In this document: positions 1-9,353 of the stretch, one piece after another
Numbering within the stretch: position 1 is the stretch's first letter
Layout of the letters: every line of letters begins with the position of its first letter
NCBI GenBank assembly: GCA_023431185.1
Contig: JAEYXS010000126.1
Coordinates: forward strand, 5,335-69,334
DNA: 64,000 bases
Direction of reading: 5' to 3'
Source of the DNA: Verrucomicrobiota bacterium
Lineage (GTDB): Bacteria > Verrucomicrobiota > Verrucomicrobiia > Limisphaerales > JAEYXS01
Notes under the pieces: generated by a model
Seen by the model: the letters and a program-made list of their open reading frames with translations, nothing else
What the model was told of the DNA's origin: nothing
The model's database searches: none
Made by a program: the position numbers and the translations under genes

Positions 1-351
1 CGCCTCAAGTTGCTTCAACATCTCGTCCCGCACCGTCGTCGGCTCCAATCGCTTGTCCATGAACTGCAGGCGATACATCGGCTCCAATTGCACGCACTTC
101 AGATAGTCATCGATATGCCGGTTCGCCTCCTCGAACACCTCGTCCAGGATGAACTTCATCATCAGGAACGTCGGCCCCGTATCAAACTTGTAACCGTTGC
201 GTATGATGGCTGAATTTCGGCCACCGACCACATCTGCTTTCTCAAACAGTGTGACTTTGAACCCACGCGTTGCCAGCAGCATCGCGGTCGTCAATCCGCC
301 CGGCCCGGCCCCCACCACGTTGATCCGTTTCTGTCCCTCGGTAGCTTTCAT
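1..351 (-). CDS. FAD-dependent phytoene desaturase-like oxidoreductase (partial, N-terminal 117 residues)
   Basis: The gene runs off the left edge; only its first 117 codons are here, starting at ATG 351. Directly after a short N-terminus comes a dinucleotide-binding Rossmann motif (VVGAGPGGL, residues about 11-19), then an acidic residue at the end of strand 2 (FEKAD) and a GGR motif. This is the arrangement of CrtI-type carotenoid desaturases and related amine-oxidase-like flavoproteins. The sequence FDTGPTF after the FAD motif also fits phytoene desaturases. A role in carotenoid synthesis is plausible from the family, but the substrate cannot be decided without the rest of the protein. The next gene on the same strand ends about 190 bases upstream, so this gene probably has its own promoter. 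Confidence 0.75.
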   Translation of the reverse strand, partial: MKATEGQKRINVVGAGPGGLTTAMLLATRGFKVTLFEKADVVGGRNSAIIRNGYKFDTGPTFLMMKFILDEVFEEANRHIDDYLKCVQLEPMYRLQFMDKRLEPTTVRDEMLKQLEA

Positions 352-540
352 GCAGTAGCGTCTGAATTTTTTCGCGCTAACTACTACACCACGTTTGGAA
401 AATTTCCTCCCGCCTGCCCCAAAAAAGTCGGATGATCGGTCTAAAAACACAACATCCCCTTGATTGCCAACAAGTTAAGCTGCGCAAAAAACTTGCTTCG
501 TCAGGGAAATGATCATCTGCGTTTTCAACCATCGCCCCTC

Positions 541-1095
541 TCACGGCAGTTTCACCCGCTCCACCACCACATACCTCGCCCCTTTACCGGACAACTCACT
601 CCGATACAGCACCACCTCCTCCGCCATGTCTGCATTCGGCGGCAGAAACGTTCCGTTGAAAGAATCCATGAATGTTTGGAAACGCACCTCATTTTGCCGG
701 TCCACTTCAGTTCGTGCCAATGTGATATGCGCTTTGAACTCTCGTGCCTCCGGATGACACCCCGCGATCACTCCTCCCAAGCGTGATGCCAGTTCATCCA
801 TCCACTCGGCATTGTTCAGCCCCGCCCAGAGCACATAACGGCCGCACTGGCTAAAGAAACCCGTCCGCCCCAGGCGAAACACCCCGCCCTCCGCCCCGTT
901 CAACCGCTCCCGCATCCACGACTGCACCACCGGCACCTGCTCCTCCGCCACCTCGCCCAGAAAACGCAACGTCACATGCCAGTCCACCGGTTTCGTCCAG
1001 CGCCCCTCCGGCCAGCCCGTGCGCCAATCCTCCAGGTAATCCTCCAATCCAGACCGGATGGATTTCGGCAAAGGGATGGCCACGAACAATCTCAC
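541..1095 (-). CDS. thpR: RNA 2',3'-cyclic phosphodiesterase (2'-5' RNA ligase family)
   Basis: The 184-residue protein has the two signature HxT motifs of the 2H phosphoesterase superfamily: HVTLRFLG near residue 41 and HITLART near residue 121. It begins with MRLFVAIPLP, which is typical of ThpR/LigT. ThpR hydrolyses 2',3'-cyclic phosphate RNA termini and in vitro can join 2'-5' RNA ends. The length matches the family (about 180 residues). It stands alone, divergent from the flavin reductase gene that starts at 1304. Confidence 0.9.
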   Translation of the reverse strand: MRLFVAIPLPKSIRSGLEDYLEDWRTGWPEGRWTKPVDWHVTLRFLGEVAEEQVPVVQSWMRERLNGAEGGVFRLGRTGFFSQCGRYVLWAGLNNAEWMDELASRLGGVIAGCHPEAREFKAHITLARTEVDRQNEVRFQTFMDSFNGTFLPPNADMAEEVVLYRSELSGKGARYVVVERVKLP

Positions 1096-1303
1096 CCCGT
1101 CAGTTTCCCGCCGTCACTCAGGTTCATCAAGCTTTCCCCCATCCCATTTCGCTGTTGGCGTTGGAAGTTCGATGTTCGATGCTTCCCTTTCACCACCCCC
1201 GCCAAAGTCCTTTACACACCAAATTCCCTGCCTCTATCTTGGTTTGCCTTTTTATGGGCTCTTACAGGCCCTTTGTATCGTTTGAAACTGAAATTGAACT
1301 ATT

Positions 1304-2026
1304 ATGGCGAAACAGATTGTTGAGATGGAGATCGAGTCGGTGGTGATGGAGCTGCCCGACGTCAAAACCGTGCGCTTTAAGTGGCCGGAAGGCTATGACC
1401 CAGGCGACTTCAAGACCGGCCAGTTCATCACCGTCTATTGGCCGCATAAGCCCAAGTACAAGCGCGCCTACTCCCTTTCCTCCTGCGCCCTGGACAAAGG
1501 CTACTTCGAGGTCTCCATCAAGCGCGACGGCAAGATGGGCACCAGCGTCGTGGACTGGGCCGAAGTCGGCGACAAGATGTTCGTCATCCCCCCGGTCGGC
1601 AAGTTCCTCCCCGTGTTCGATCCCCCGGACAAGCATCTCATCTGCGTGGCCGGCGGCTCGGGTGTGACGCCTTTCCGCGGTTTCGTGCGCGAAGCCACCG
1701 CCCGTGGTCTCCACACCAAGATCACCATTCTCTACACCGTCCGCACCCCCATGGACATCATCTTCGAGAAGGAGTTCCGCGAACTCGAAGCCAAGAACCC
1801 GCATTTCAAATTCCACGTCACCTGCACGCGCCTCGCCCCGGATTCCGACTGGGCCGGTCGCCGTGGCCGTATCACCCCGGAATGGGTAAAGAGCTTCGTG
1901 ACCGATGCCGCGAACACCGTCTTCTACGCCTGCGGCACCAACGCCATGGTCGAAGCCGTGGAACACCTCGTCCGCCACGACCTGAACCTGCCCAAGGAAC
2001 AGATGAAGCTGGAGAAATGGGGCTAA
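1304..2026 (+). CDS. Ferredoxin-NADP reductase-type FAD/NAD(P)-binding oxidoreductase
   Basis: The 240-residue protein is a compact ferredoxin reductase module without an iron-sulfur domain. The FAD-binding motif RAYSLSS lies near residue 55. The NAD(P) pocket glycine motif (CVAGGSGVTPFRGF) lies near residue 115, and a C-terminal FYACGTNAMVEAV segment near residue 206 matches the family CGxxxMV motif. Such proteins move electrons between NAD(P)H and a flavodoxin, ferredoxin or oxygenase partner. No partner is adjacent, so the physiological acceptor is unknown. The start ATG 1304 is the first methionine and yields a full-length fold. A good intrinsic terminator follows at 2108. Confidence 0.85.
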   Translation: MAKQIVEMEIESVVMELPDVKTVRFKWPEGYDPGDFKTGQFITVYWPHKPKYKRAYSLSSCALDKGYFEVSIKRDGKMGTSVVDWAEVGDKMFVIPPVGKFLPVFDPPDKHLICVAGGSGVTPFRGFVREATARGLHTKITILYTVRTPMDIIFEKEFRELEAKNPHFKFHVTCTRLAPDSDWAGRRGRITPEWVKSFVTDAANTVFYACGTNAMVEAVEHLVRHDLNLPKEQMKLEKWG

Positions 2027-2107
2027 GCCCGATCTCATGAGCCCCAGACCCTCCATTCTCCACAGGAGAATCGAGCGCTGGACAGCTTCTCTTCGGAGAT
2101 CAAATCG

Positions 2108-2147
2108 GCTCTGATCAGGAACATACCTGGTCAGAGCTTTTCCTTTT
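2108..2147 (+). terminator. Rho-independent terminator after the flavin reductase gene
   Basis: A 12-bp stem (2108-2119 with 2126-2137, one G-T pair) and a 6-base loop are followed by a T-rich run. It lies 80 bases downstream of the oxidoreductase stop. Confidence 0.85.
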
Positions 2148-2313
2148 GCTGACCAGTCCGCTTTGGACGGCGGACTCTCCTTTCAGATCCTCGGTATGAG
2201 AGGATGCCCGCAGTTCAGCCTCAAAGGCGGTGCTGAGATGCGACTGCTGCTCTACACCTCCAACAGACTTGCCCATCCCCACTCCTTCCGCCACTCTCCC
2301 CGCTGCAATCCCT

Positions 2314-3567
2314 ATGAACCGCCGCGCTTTCTGCATACTGCTTTCGGGCACCGCCCTTTCCCTGTCCCTCGGCTTGCACGCTGCCACCAGCCCCAACGAC
2401 TGGCCCGCCTGGCGCGGACCCACCCGCGATGGCATCGCTGCGTCAGGTCAAAACCCGCCCACCACCTGGAGCGAAACGGAGAACGTTTTGTGGAAAGTCG
2501 CCATCCCCGGTCGCGGTCACGGCTCACCCACCGTCGTCGGCGACCGCATCTACCTGCCCACTGCCGATTCCGCCAAGCGCACGCAATCCGTCCTCTGCCT
2601 CAATCGTGCCGATGGTAAACTCGTCTGGCAAACCGAAGTCCATAGCGCAGGTGCCGAACCCGGCAAGCAAGCCAACTCCTCCGCCGCCTCCGCCTCCGTC
2701 ACCTGCGATGGCAACCAACTCTTTATCAACTTCCTCAACTCTGGTGCTGTTTACACGACCGCCCTCGACCTCAGCGGCAAAAAAATGTGGCAGCAAAAGA
2801 TCTGTGACTACGTCATCCACCAAGGCTACGCCGCCTCACCCGTCGTTCATGAGTCACTCGTGATCGTCGCCGCTGATCACAAAGGCGGCGGAGTCGTCTC
2901 CGCCCTGGATCGCCAGACTGGCAAAGTCGTTTGGAGCCAGCCCCGCCCCAAGCATCACAACTACACCACACCCTCCATCGTGAAAGCCGCTGGCCGCACG
3001 CAGATGGTCATGGCTGGTGGCAATGTCATCGCCAGCTACGATCCGCTGAATGGCAAAGTGATCTGGGAGATCGAAGGCTCCACCGAGGAATGCGTCACCA
3101 CCATCGTCACCGATGGCACGCGCATCTTCGCCAGCGGCGGTTATCCAAAGAACCACGTCATCGCCGTCATGGCGGATGGCTCCGGCAAGATCGCCTGGCA
3201 AAACATCGCCCGCGTCTATGTCCCCTCCATGATCGTGAAGGAAGGCCACCTCTACGCCGTGCTGGATGCCGGCATCGCCACCTGCTGGAAATCCGATACC
3301 GGCGAGGAACTCTGGAAGGAACGTCTCGGCGGCGAAGTTTATTCTTCACCCGTGATGGTCGGCAACCGCATCTACGCCTCGAACGTCGCCGGCAAAACCT
3401 ACGTCTACGAAGCCACGCCCAAGAGCTTCAAGCTCCTCGCCCAAAACCAGCTCGGCGACCAGGCCTACGCCTCCCCCGTCATCTGCGGCAGCCGGATCTA
3501 CCTGCGCGTCGCCACCAAGACCGAACCGCGCCAGGAATACCTCTACTGCGTTGGTGAGAAAAAGTGA
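2314..3567 (+). CDS. Secreted PQQ-like beta-propeller protein
   Basis: The 417-residue protein starts best at ATG 2314, because the next residues form a signal peptide (two arginines, a leucine-rich core and an AxA-like cleavage site near residue 24). An upstream in-frame start at 2230 would add a non-signal leader. After the signal come repeated propeller blades with the W..A..G.. / DG.. / VWQ pattern of PQQ-type repeats (for example WPAWRGPTRDG, ADGKLVWQTE, QTGKVVWSQ, LNGKVIWEIE). Proteins of this kind, often annotated outer membrane protein assembly factor BamB-like or PQQ_2, are abundant in Planctomycetes and Verrucomicrobia. No dehydrogenase catalytic residues are recognised. It converges on the large kinase gene. 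Confidence 0.85.
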   Translation: MNRRAFCILLSGTALSLSLGLHAATSPNDWPAWRGPTRDGIAASGQNPPTTWSETENVLWKVAIPGRGHGSPTVVGDRIYLPTADSAKRTQSVLCLNRADGKLVWQTEVHSAGAEPGKQANSSAASASVTCDGNQLFINFLNSGAVYTTALDLSGKKMWQQKICDYVIHQGYAASPVVHESLVIVAADHKGGGVVSALDRQTGKVVWSQPRPKHHNYTTPSIVKAAGRTQMVMAGGNVIASYDPLNGKVIWEIEGSTEECVTTIVTDGTRIFASGGYPKNHVIAVMADGSGKIAWQNIARVYVPSMIVKEGHLYAVLDAGIATCWKSDTGEELWKERLGGEVYSSPVMVGNRIYASNVAGKTYVYEATPKSFKLLAQNQLGDQAYASPVICGSRIYLRVATKTEPRQEYLYCVGEKK

Positions 3568-3607
3568 GGCAGCCCCCCGCGAGCAATTTTTAACCGCTCC
3601 AAAGCCC

Positions 3608-6600
3608 TTACAACCGTTTCACATTCACCTCATATACGACCCAATCGATTGAGTTGGCCCCCACGGCAAGACGGCCCGCCGGGGTGGCCCAGCGAGGATC
3701 AACACTCAGATCAGACACTGGACCGGACCATTGGTAAAGCGGCAGGGCGTCAAGGGTGGCGGTGATGCTGGCATTGCCGCCATCAAGACGGACGGTGACT
3801 TCCAAATCGTGCTGGTCGGCATCTTTAAACTGCTTGCCACGCACCACGCCGGGTAAATCTTTCAGCGCTTTGCCTTGAACCATTGTCAGGCCAGTGTAGC
3901 CGCCCATGTCAGGGTGTGCATCCAGTTGAAAACTCACCATCCGGTCCCCGACTGGCAATTGGAGGTTAAAAAGCAGCTTCTCGCTGAGCCGACGCAATTT
4001 CACCCGTACTTGATAGCTCATGCCGGTTAGATTACCGGGCAGCGGTAGTGAGCTAAAACCACCTGCCGGGCTGAAGAGCACTCCATTATCCATACGCCAG
4101 CCTCTGCTGGTCTGCTTGACCACTGCCGGAGTAAGTTGGGCGATGAGATTTTCCCACTCGCCCGGTTTCATCTGGGAGACACTTACGGTGGTCGCATTCG
4201 TTGCCGCTCTGCTCGCTCCTTGTTGCCGTTGAGGGATGGTTGTTTCATTGCTCAGATCCCAGATGCGGATGATGTGGTCTATGGCGGTCTTCGCCGCGAG
4301 TCGTTTGCCAGTAGAACTGAAAATCAGGTGCTCCGGCGGATTCAACAACCCGAAAAATTCCGCGACTCGCCGCTCCCTCTCAATGTCCAGAACTTTGACG
4401 CTGAGATCTTCTGAACCGGAGGCGATGCGCGGTTGGTTAGGGTGCCAGGCCAGCACCGTGATGGGCGCATCATGGGCACGAAATGCGCTTTGTATCGCGA
4501 GCGTGGAAGCATCACGAATACGGATGAACTTGTCCGCCCCGGCCTCCGCAAAGCGCCGTGCATCCGGCGCCACCGCCAAGGCATCCATGGCTGTCGCGTT
4601 AGTAGCGGATTTCAGCACCTTCCCATTAGCCGCGTCCCAGAGGAGAATTCGCTCTTCCGCGCCCGTGTTTCCCCGTGAACCATTGACTGTCACCAATCCC
4701 ACGAGCCGATCATCGCCCAGCCAGTTCAGATCATTGATGCGATTGACGTTATCAAGCTCCAAACGCACAGAAACCTTGCCTGAGGCGGTCGAGAAGATTT
4801 GTAGTTTCGCCGTTTGCGCCCTTTCCATGAGGGCCAGTGATTTTCCGTCCGGGCTGGGTCGCAATCGGTAAGGCCAAAACTCTGCCGTGATTTTGCCGAA
4901 CTCTTCCACCTTGCCGCCGTCCCGCCGCAATAAATGCACCGCGTTGCTGAATCCCGGTCGGGATAACACGGCCAATGAAGCATCGGCTGAGACAGCAGCG
5001 GTATGATTGAGGCGGTTGGCCGGTTGCCAGATAAACTCCATGCCCGAGGGCCTCAAGCCCACCAAACCCCAAGAATCATATGCATTGCTCAGGAGCTGGT
5101 CATCTGAACCCCAGAAAACTGGGCGTCCCATATGGTAGGACTGCATTCGCCACCGGGGCAATTGGCCCGTCAAATCCCAGACACGCGTATTGGCTCCACT
5201 GATCAACAGCTCGTTGGAACGGGGATGCACGCTTAAACTCACTGGCTGGCCTTGCCCGCCCAAGAGAGAACGGATCGCATTTCCGGTTCGCGCTTCCCAT
5301 ACTTCGATCAACTGACCACCATCACTTTTCAACGCTGCGGTCACCAGTTGCTCCCCATCCGATGTGATTCCGATGTGCCCACGTGATTGTTTCTGAGGTA
5401 ACGCGAAAAGAGTTTTACCATCCACCAGACTCACGCATTCGGTGATGCCACCAATCGTAAATGTATATACTGACTGGCCATCCGGATGGACCACCATGGT
5501 CCATTGATAAGCGGGTATGCGTCCGCCCAGATTTCTGACCAGGCTGCCATCGCTGGCGCGAACGATTTGGAGCCGGCTTTGCAAGGTGACTTTCAGTATT
5601 TCGTTTGCGCCCGGCATAAAGACCCCCAGCACGCCGATCACACCGGGTTGCTTATCCTCCCATAGCAAGGATCCGGTCACACTGTTCCAGACCTGCAGCG
5701 ACCCGGCACCGTGCCGGAGCAGTTTCTCATTATCCCCAAATTCCACATGCACACTGGCCGGCGTAGCCCATTCCTTGATCTTGGTGCCGTCTCGCACCTG
5801 ATGAACCACGATTCCTCCGGGGCCTTCTCGCGCCACCGCCAATCTTTGGCCATCAGGCGAAAATGCCAGTCGATATTGGTTGGCTTCACTCCGCCTGCTG
5901 AACCCCGGTTCAAACTCCAGCAACCGCTCGCCGGTCCGCACGTTCATGATGGTGACCTTTCGATTTCTATCAGCGACGGCAAAGACCCCTGGGCGCACTG
6001 GATCAGCGGCTGCGCCCTCGGTTGGGGCTGTGCCCAAACGGATGCGGGCGATGGAACTGTCTGATTTCGCCAGCAGATAACTCCAGGTGGAGTCGCGCAA
6101 ATCTTCCGGCACATCATTGAGCGCACTCTGCATCGCCAGGCCATCTGCTTCGCGCATGGCGGCCTCGGCCAATGAGAGCGCGGACTTGGCCAGCGACTTT
6201 CGTGCCTCTTGCTCCTTCTGCACGGCCAACGCTCCGGCTTCCCTGGCCTGTGTCGCGCTCTTTTCCGCTTCGGCTGCATTGGCGAGCGCTTTCTTTTCAC
6301 TCGAGACCACCTTGATCATGAAGCCTACCGTCAGAAGCGTAATGACTGCCAGTGCCGAGGCGAAAGTCTTGTGCCGCTTGATTAGCAACCATAGTTCGCC
6401 TGCTTTGCCTACATTTTCCGCGCTGGTAGCAAACCCCCGCTGATACGCCTCTACATCCGCCAGCAACTCACCCACGCTTCCGTAACGCTGCTCGCGGTCA
6501 AACGCCAACGCCTTCATCGTGATCGCCGACAACGTCCCCGGCACTCGCCCGCCCGGACAATGCGGCAACGGAGTAATCAACTTCGGGTCAGTGACGTTCC

Positions 6601-7813
6601 CCGCAGGTAACTTCTTCCCCGCAGCAGAACTGCTCCCGGTGTTGAAATGCGTCGGTGGCACGATGTTCCCGCTCTTCACCTTGTCCAGCACCTCCTTGAT
6701 CGTCCGCCCCTCCACCGGCGGTTTCAGCGTCAAGATCGCATACAATATCCCGCCCAGGCTGAACACATCCGCGCGTTCATCCAAGTCCCCCACCTTCCCC
6801 TCCGCCTGCTCGGGCGGCATATATTGCGGCGAACCCATCACCGCGCCATCCACCGTCAGATTCTGCGAACTTCCGCGCATCTGCGAATCGCTCAACTCCT
6901 CAAATCCCGTGGGCAATGTGCTGTCTTTTGGATTCGCCGTTGCACCTTTGGCCGATGCCAGCAACTGCAGTTCCTGCGCCGTCTGGGCCACGTCATAAAG
7001 CACCTTGGCCAGTCCCCAATCCATCACGAGCACCTCGCCGAACTGCCCCACCATCACATTCTCCGGCTTCAGATCGCGGTGGATGACTCCCTTCGCATGG
7101 GCGAATGCCATCGCCTCACAGATCTTCCGGTAAATATTCAGCAACCGGTCCAGCGTGAACTCCTTCACCGTCGCCGCCTTCCCCGCTTTCAAATCATCCA
7201 AAATCGCCTGCAGCGTGCGCCCCTCCACCTTCTTCATCGTGTAGTAGAGCCGCCCCTCCGCGTCCTTACCCATCTCGTAGATCGGCACGATGCTGGGATG
7301 CTCCAACCTTGCGAGCACCGTCGCCTCCCGGATAAATCGCAACCGGATGCTCTCGCTGTCCCCGATGTCATGCCGCACCACCTTCATCGCCACCGTCCGC
7401 CCCAGCAACTGGTCATTCGCCTCCAGCACCGCTCCCATGCCACCCTTCGCGATCTCTGCTCCCTTCGTATAATGCCCGGCGATTCCCGATCCGTTCGTAT
7501 CGCTCGCCGATTCGCTCGCCAAACTGATCTGCAGTCGCACCGTCCCCAAGTGCAATTCCACCGGATACGCCAAAGCACGGCTCTCCCGCACTGATTGCCC
7601 GCTGTGATACGTCCCCGACGTGCTTCCCAAATCCTCCACCGTGCACTGCGTTTCGCCCAGCGTCAGTCGCACATGCCGCCGCGAGATCTCCGGTGACACG
7701 ATCGCCAAATCACACGTCCCCTGTTCCCGCCCCAAGACATAACTGCCCAGTGCAAGACGATGTTCAAACCGCCCGCCCGACGGCGGCTCGATGACCAGAT
7801 GAAAAATAGCCAT
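3608..7813 (-). CDS. FHA domain - Ser/Thr protein kinase - transmembrane - WD40 repeat fusion protein
   Basis: The protein has about 1,400 residues. Start ATG 7813 is preferred because a GGGGA motif lies six bases upstream; ATG 7819 is the alternative. Order of domains: FHA phosphothreonine-binding domain (about 5-100, with GREQ, SRRH and STSGT motifs); kinase domain (about 120-460, with AMKVV lysine, HRDLKPEN and PPEQ); a linker and one transmembrane helix (about 510); an alanine/glutamate-rich coiled-coil stretch; then a long WD40 propeller region; and a C-terminal beta-sandwich-like stretch ending in YEVNVKRL. The magnesium-binding loop reads DWG rather than DFG, a common variant in planctomycetal/verrucomicrobial Hanks-type kinases. 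The topology suggests an inner-membrane sensor with the propeller outside. Substrates are unknown. Confidence 0.92.
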   Translation of the reverse strand: MAIFHLVIEPPSGGRFEHRLALGSYVLGREQGTCDLAIVSPEISRRHVRLTLGETQCTVEDLGSTSGTYHSGQSVRESRALAYPVELHLGTVRLQISLASESASDTNGSGIAGHYTKGAEIAKGGMGAVLEANDQLLGRTVAMKVVRHDIGDSESIRLRFIREATVLARLEHPSIVPIYEMGKDAEGRLYYTMKKVEGRTLQAILDDLKAGKAATVKEFTLDRLLNIYRKICEAMAFAHAKGVIHRDLKPENVMVGQFGEVLVMDWGLAKVLYDVAQTAQELQLLASAKGATANPKDSTLPTGFEELSDSQMRGSSQNLTVDGAVMGSPQYMPPEQAEGKVGDLDERADVFSLGGILYAILTLKPPVEGRTIKEVLDKVKSGNIVPPTHFNTGSSSAAGKKLPAGNVTDPKLITPLPHCPGGRVPGTLSAITMKALAFDREQRYGSVGELLADVEAYQRGFATSAENVGKAGELWLLIKRHKTFASALAVITLLTVGFMIKVVSSEKKALANAAEAEKSATQAREAGALAVQKEQEARKSLAKSALSLAEAAMREADGLAMQSALNDVPEDLRDSTWSYLLAKSDSSIARIRLGTAPTEGAAADPVRPGVFAVADRNRKVTIMNVRTGERLLEFEPGFSRRSEANQYRLAFSPDGQRLAVAREGPGGIVVHQVRDGTKIKEWATPASVHVEFGDNEKLLRHGAGSLQVWNSVTGSLLWEDKQPGVIGVLGVFMPGANEILKVTLQSRLQIVRASDGSLVRNLGGRIPAYQWTMVVHPDGQSVYTFTIGGITECVSLVDGKTLFALPQKQSRGHIGITSDGEQLVTAALKSDGGQLIEVWEARTGNAIRSLLGGQGQPVSLSVHPRSNELLISGANTRVWDLTGQLPRWRMQSYHMGRPVFWGSDDQLLSNAYDSWGLVGLRPSGMEFIWQPANRLNHTAAVSADASLAVLSRPGFSNAVHLLRRDGGKVEEFGKITAEFWPYRLRPSPDGKSLALMERAQTAKLQIFSTASGKVSVRLELDNVNRINDLNWLGDDRLVGLVTVNGSRGNTGAEERILLWDAANGKVLKSATNATAMDALAVAPDARRFAEAGADKFIRIRDASTLAIQSAFRAHDAPITVLAWHPNQPRIASGSEDLSVKVLDIERERRVAEFFGLLNPPEHLIFSSTGKRLAAKTAIDHIIRIWDLSNETTIPQRQQGASRAATNATTVSVSQMKPGEWENLIAQLTPAVVKQTSRGWRMDNGVLFSPAGGFSSLPLPGNLTGMSYQVRVKLRRLSEKLLFNLQLPVGDRMVSFQLDAHPDMGGYTGLTMVQGKALKDLPGVVRGKQFKDADQHDLEVTVRLDGGNASITATLDALPLYQWSGPVSDLSVDPRWATPAGRLAVGANSIDWVVYEVNVKRL

Positions 7814-8074
7814 GCCCATTCCCCGATAGGGCCAACCTCCCCGTACAATCCGGTTGGCAAACTGCTGATTTATGTGTGTCGTTGCGGACAATCCAATTGT
7901 CCGCCCCTTCCTCAAAACAGCAGGAAGCAACCATTTTTGCTCACCCGACCTCAGGCCAGCAAATATTTGATGACCCTACCTTCGTCCTTCCGGCCAATCA
8001 ATCGCCGATTATGATGCTTGGATGCACAGCCGATGAACGGTCCGCGCCCCTCATCCTCCTGCCCAGCTAGAATT

Positions 8075-9343
8075 TTACGCACGCGAGAGCCCGGCCAACG
8101 GTTTCGAACCGGTCGCAAACGCCTCCACCTCCAGCCCCAGATGTTGGAGGTAGGACACAAATAAGTTGCACAACGGCGGATGGTTGTCCGCGTTGAACGC
8201 CAGGTGCTGCCCGTGCTGGAAGCGTCCGCCCGCCGTGATAAGCGGCAGATTAGTGTTGTTGTGGCTGGAGGCATTGCCAAGGTTCGAGCCCAGCATGATC
8301 GCCGTCTGGTCCAGCAACGTGCGCTCGCCTTCCTTGATCGCGTCCAGCTTCTGCATGAATTCACCGAAGAGCCGCATCTCTTCCTTCTCGATGATCGCCA
8401 GCTTCTTGATCTTGTCCGGGTCCTTGCCGTGATGGCTGAGATTATGCCAGCCGTCATCCACGCCTTGCAGCGACACCACTTCATTGCCACCGGCGCCGCA
8501 GAACGTGATGAGCCGCGAGGAATCCGTCTGCAACGCGAGCACCATCAGATCGTAGAAGAGCCGCATGCGCCCGGTGAAGTCCGCGCGGTCCTCGATGTCC
8601 GTGGGCGGTTTCTGTTCCACCTTTGGTTTCGGCAGCTTCGCCCATTCCTCGGCCTTCACCAGCCGTTGCTCCAACTCGCGCACACTCGTGAAATACTGGT
8701 CCAGCGTCTGCACATCATCACGTCCCAACGAACGGCTGATCTGGCCGGTCTGTTCGCGCACCAAGTCCATGATGCTTTGCCCGTCCTTGATGCGCCGCAT
8801 CTGGTTGGCTTTCTCTTCTTTCGTTCCTTCCAGGAAGAGCCGCGCAAAAAGTTTCGAAGGCCGCATCTCCGGCGGGATGCGCACGCCCGAGCGTGTGTAG
8901 GACAGTCCCGCGCCATTTGCGGACAGCACGATGGAGCTCACGCGCGTCTGGTGCCCGATGCGCTCCGCTGCAAATTGATCCACCGAGATCGTGTTCTTGA
9001 AGCTCGGCTGGCCCGGATGCGCCGCTCCCGTCAGATAACTCTGCTCCGCCGAATGCCCGCCATCCACACCTGGATGCGACAGGCCGGAGAGCACCGTGAA
9101 TTTGTTTCGCAACGCTTGCAGCGGCTCCAGGTAAGGCGTCGTTTCATAATCCTTCCCGACCTTCTGTGGCACAAGAAACGGCGTATGAATGCCCAACGGC
9201 GCGCAGATGGTCACCATTCGTCGCACATCAGGCGTCTCCACGGCCCGTGCGCTGCTTGGCAGCATGCTCTCCAATAACGGCAGGCCCATCGCGATGCCTG
9301 TGGTCCGCAAAAACGTCCGGCGATTCAGTTTGGGGAGGCTCAT
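8075..9343 (-). CDS. Tat-exported DUF1552 domain protein
   Basis: The 422-residue protein starts at ATG 9343, where a twin-arginine signal (NRRTFLR, then a hydrophobic stretch ending SARA) begins at once. An earlier in-frame start inside the upstream gene gives no signal. The body matches DUF1552 proteins of the planctomycete/verrucomicrobial group: CAPLGIHTPFLVP near the mature N-terminus, SGLSHPGVDGGHS, then LMVLALQTDSSRLITF and GWHNLSHHGKD further on. DUF1552 proteins are related to the sulfatase-like DUF1501 group, but the function is unknown. It follows the DUF1592 gene by only ten bases, so the two form a translationally close pair. Confidence 0.88.
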   Translation of the reverse strand: MSLPKLNRRTFLRTTGIAMGLPLLESMLPSSARAVETPDVRRMVTICAPLGIHTPFLVPQKVGKDYETTPYLEPLQALRNKFTVLSGLSHPGVDGGHSAEQSYLTGAAHPGQPSFKNTISVDQFAAERIGHQTRVSSIVLSANGAGLSYTRSGVRIPPEMRPSKLFARLFLEGTKEEKANQMRRIKDGQSIMDLVREQTGQISRSLGRDDVQTLDQYFTSVRELEQRLVKAEEWAKLPKPKVEQKPPTDIEDRADFTGRMRLFYDLMVLALQTDSSRLITFCGAGGNEVVSLQGVDDGWHNLSHHGKDPDKIKKLAIIEKEEMRLFGEFMQKLDAIKEGERTLLDQTAIMLGSNLGNASSHNNTNLPLITAGGRFQHGQHLAFNADNHPPLCNLFVSYLQHLGLEVEAFATGSKPLAGLSRA

Positions 9344-9353
9344 AAAATTGCGC

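Noticed and set aside
1262..2056. Minus-strand frame opposite the flavin reductase
   Set aside because: Shadow of a well-supported gene; shows no coding pattern.
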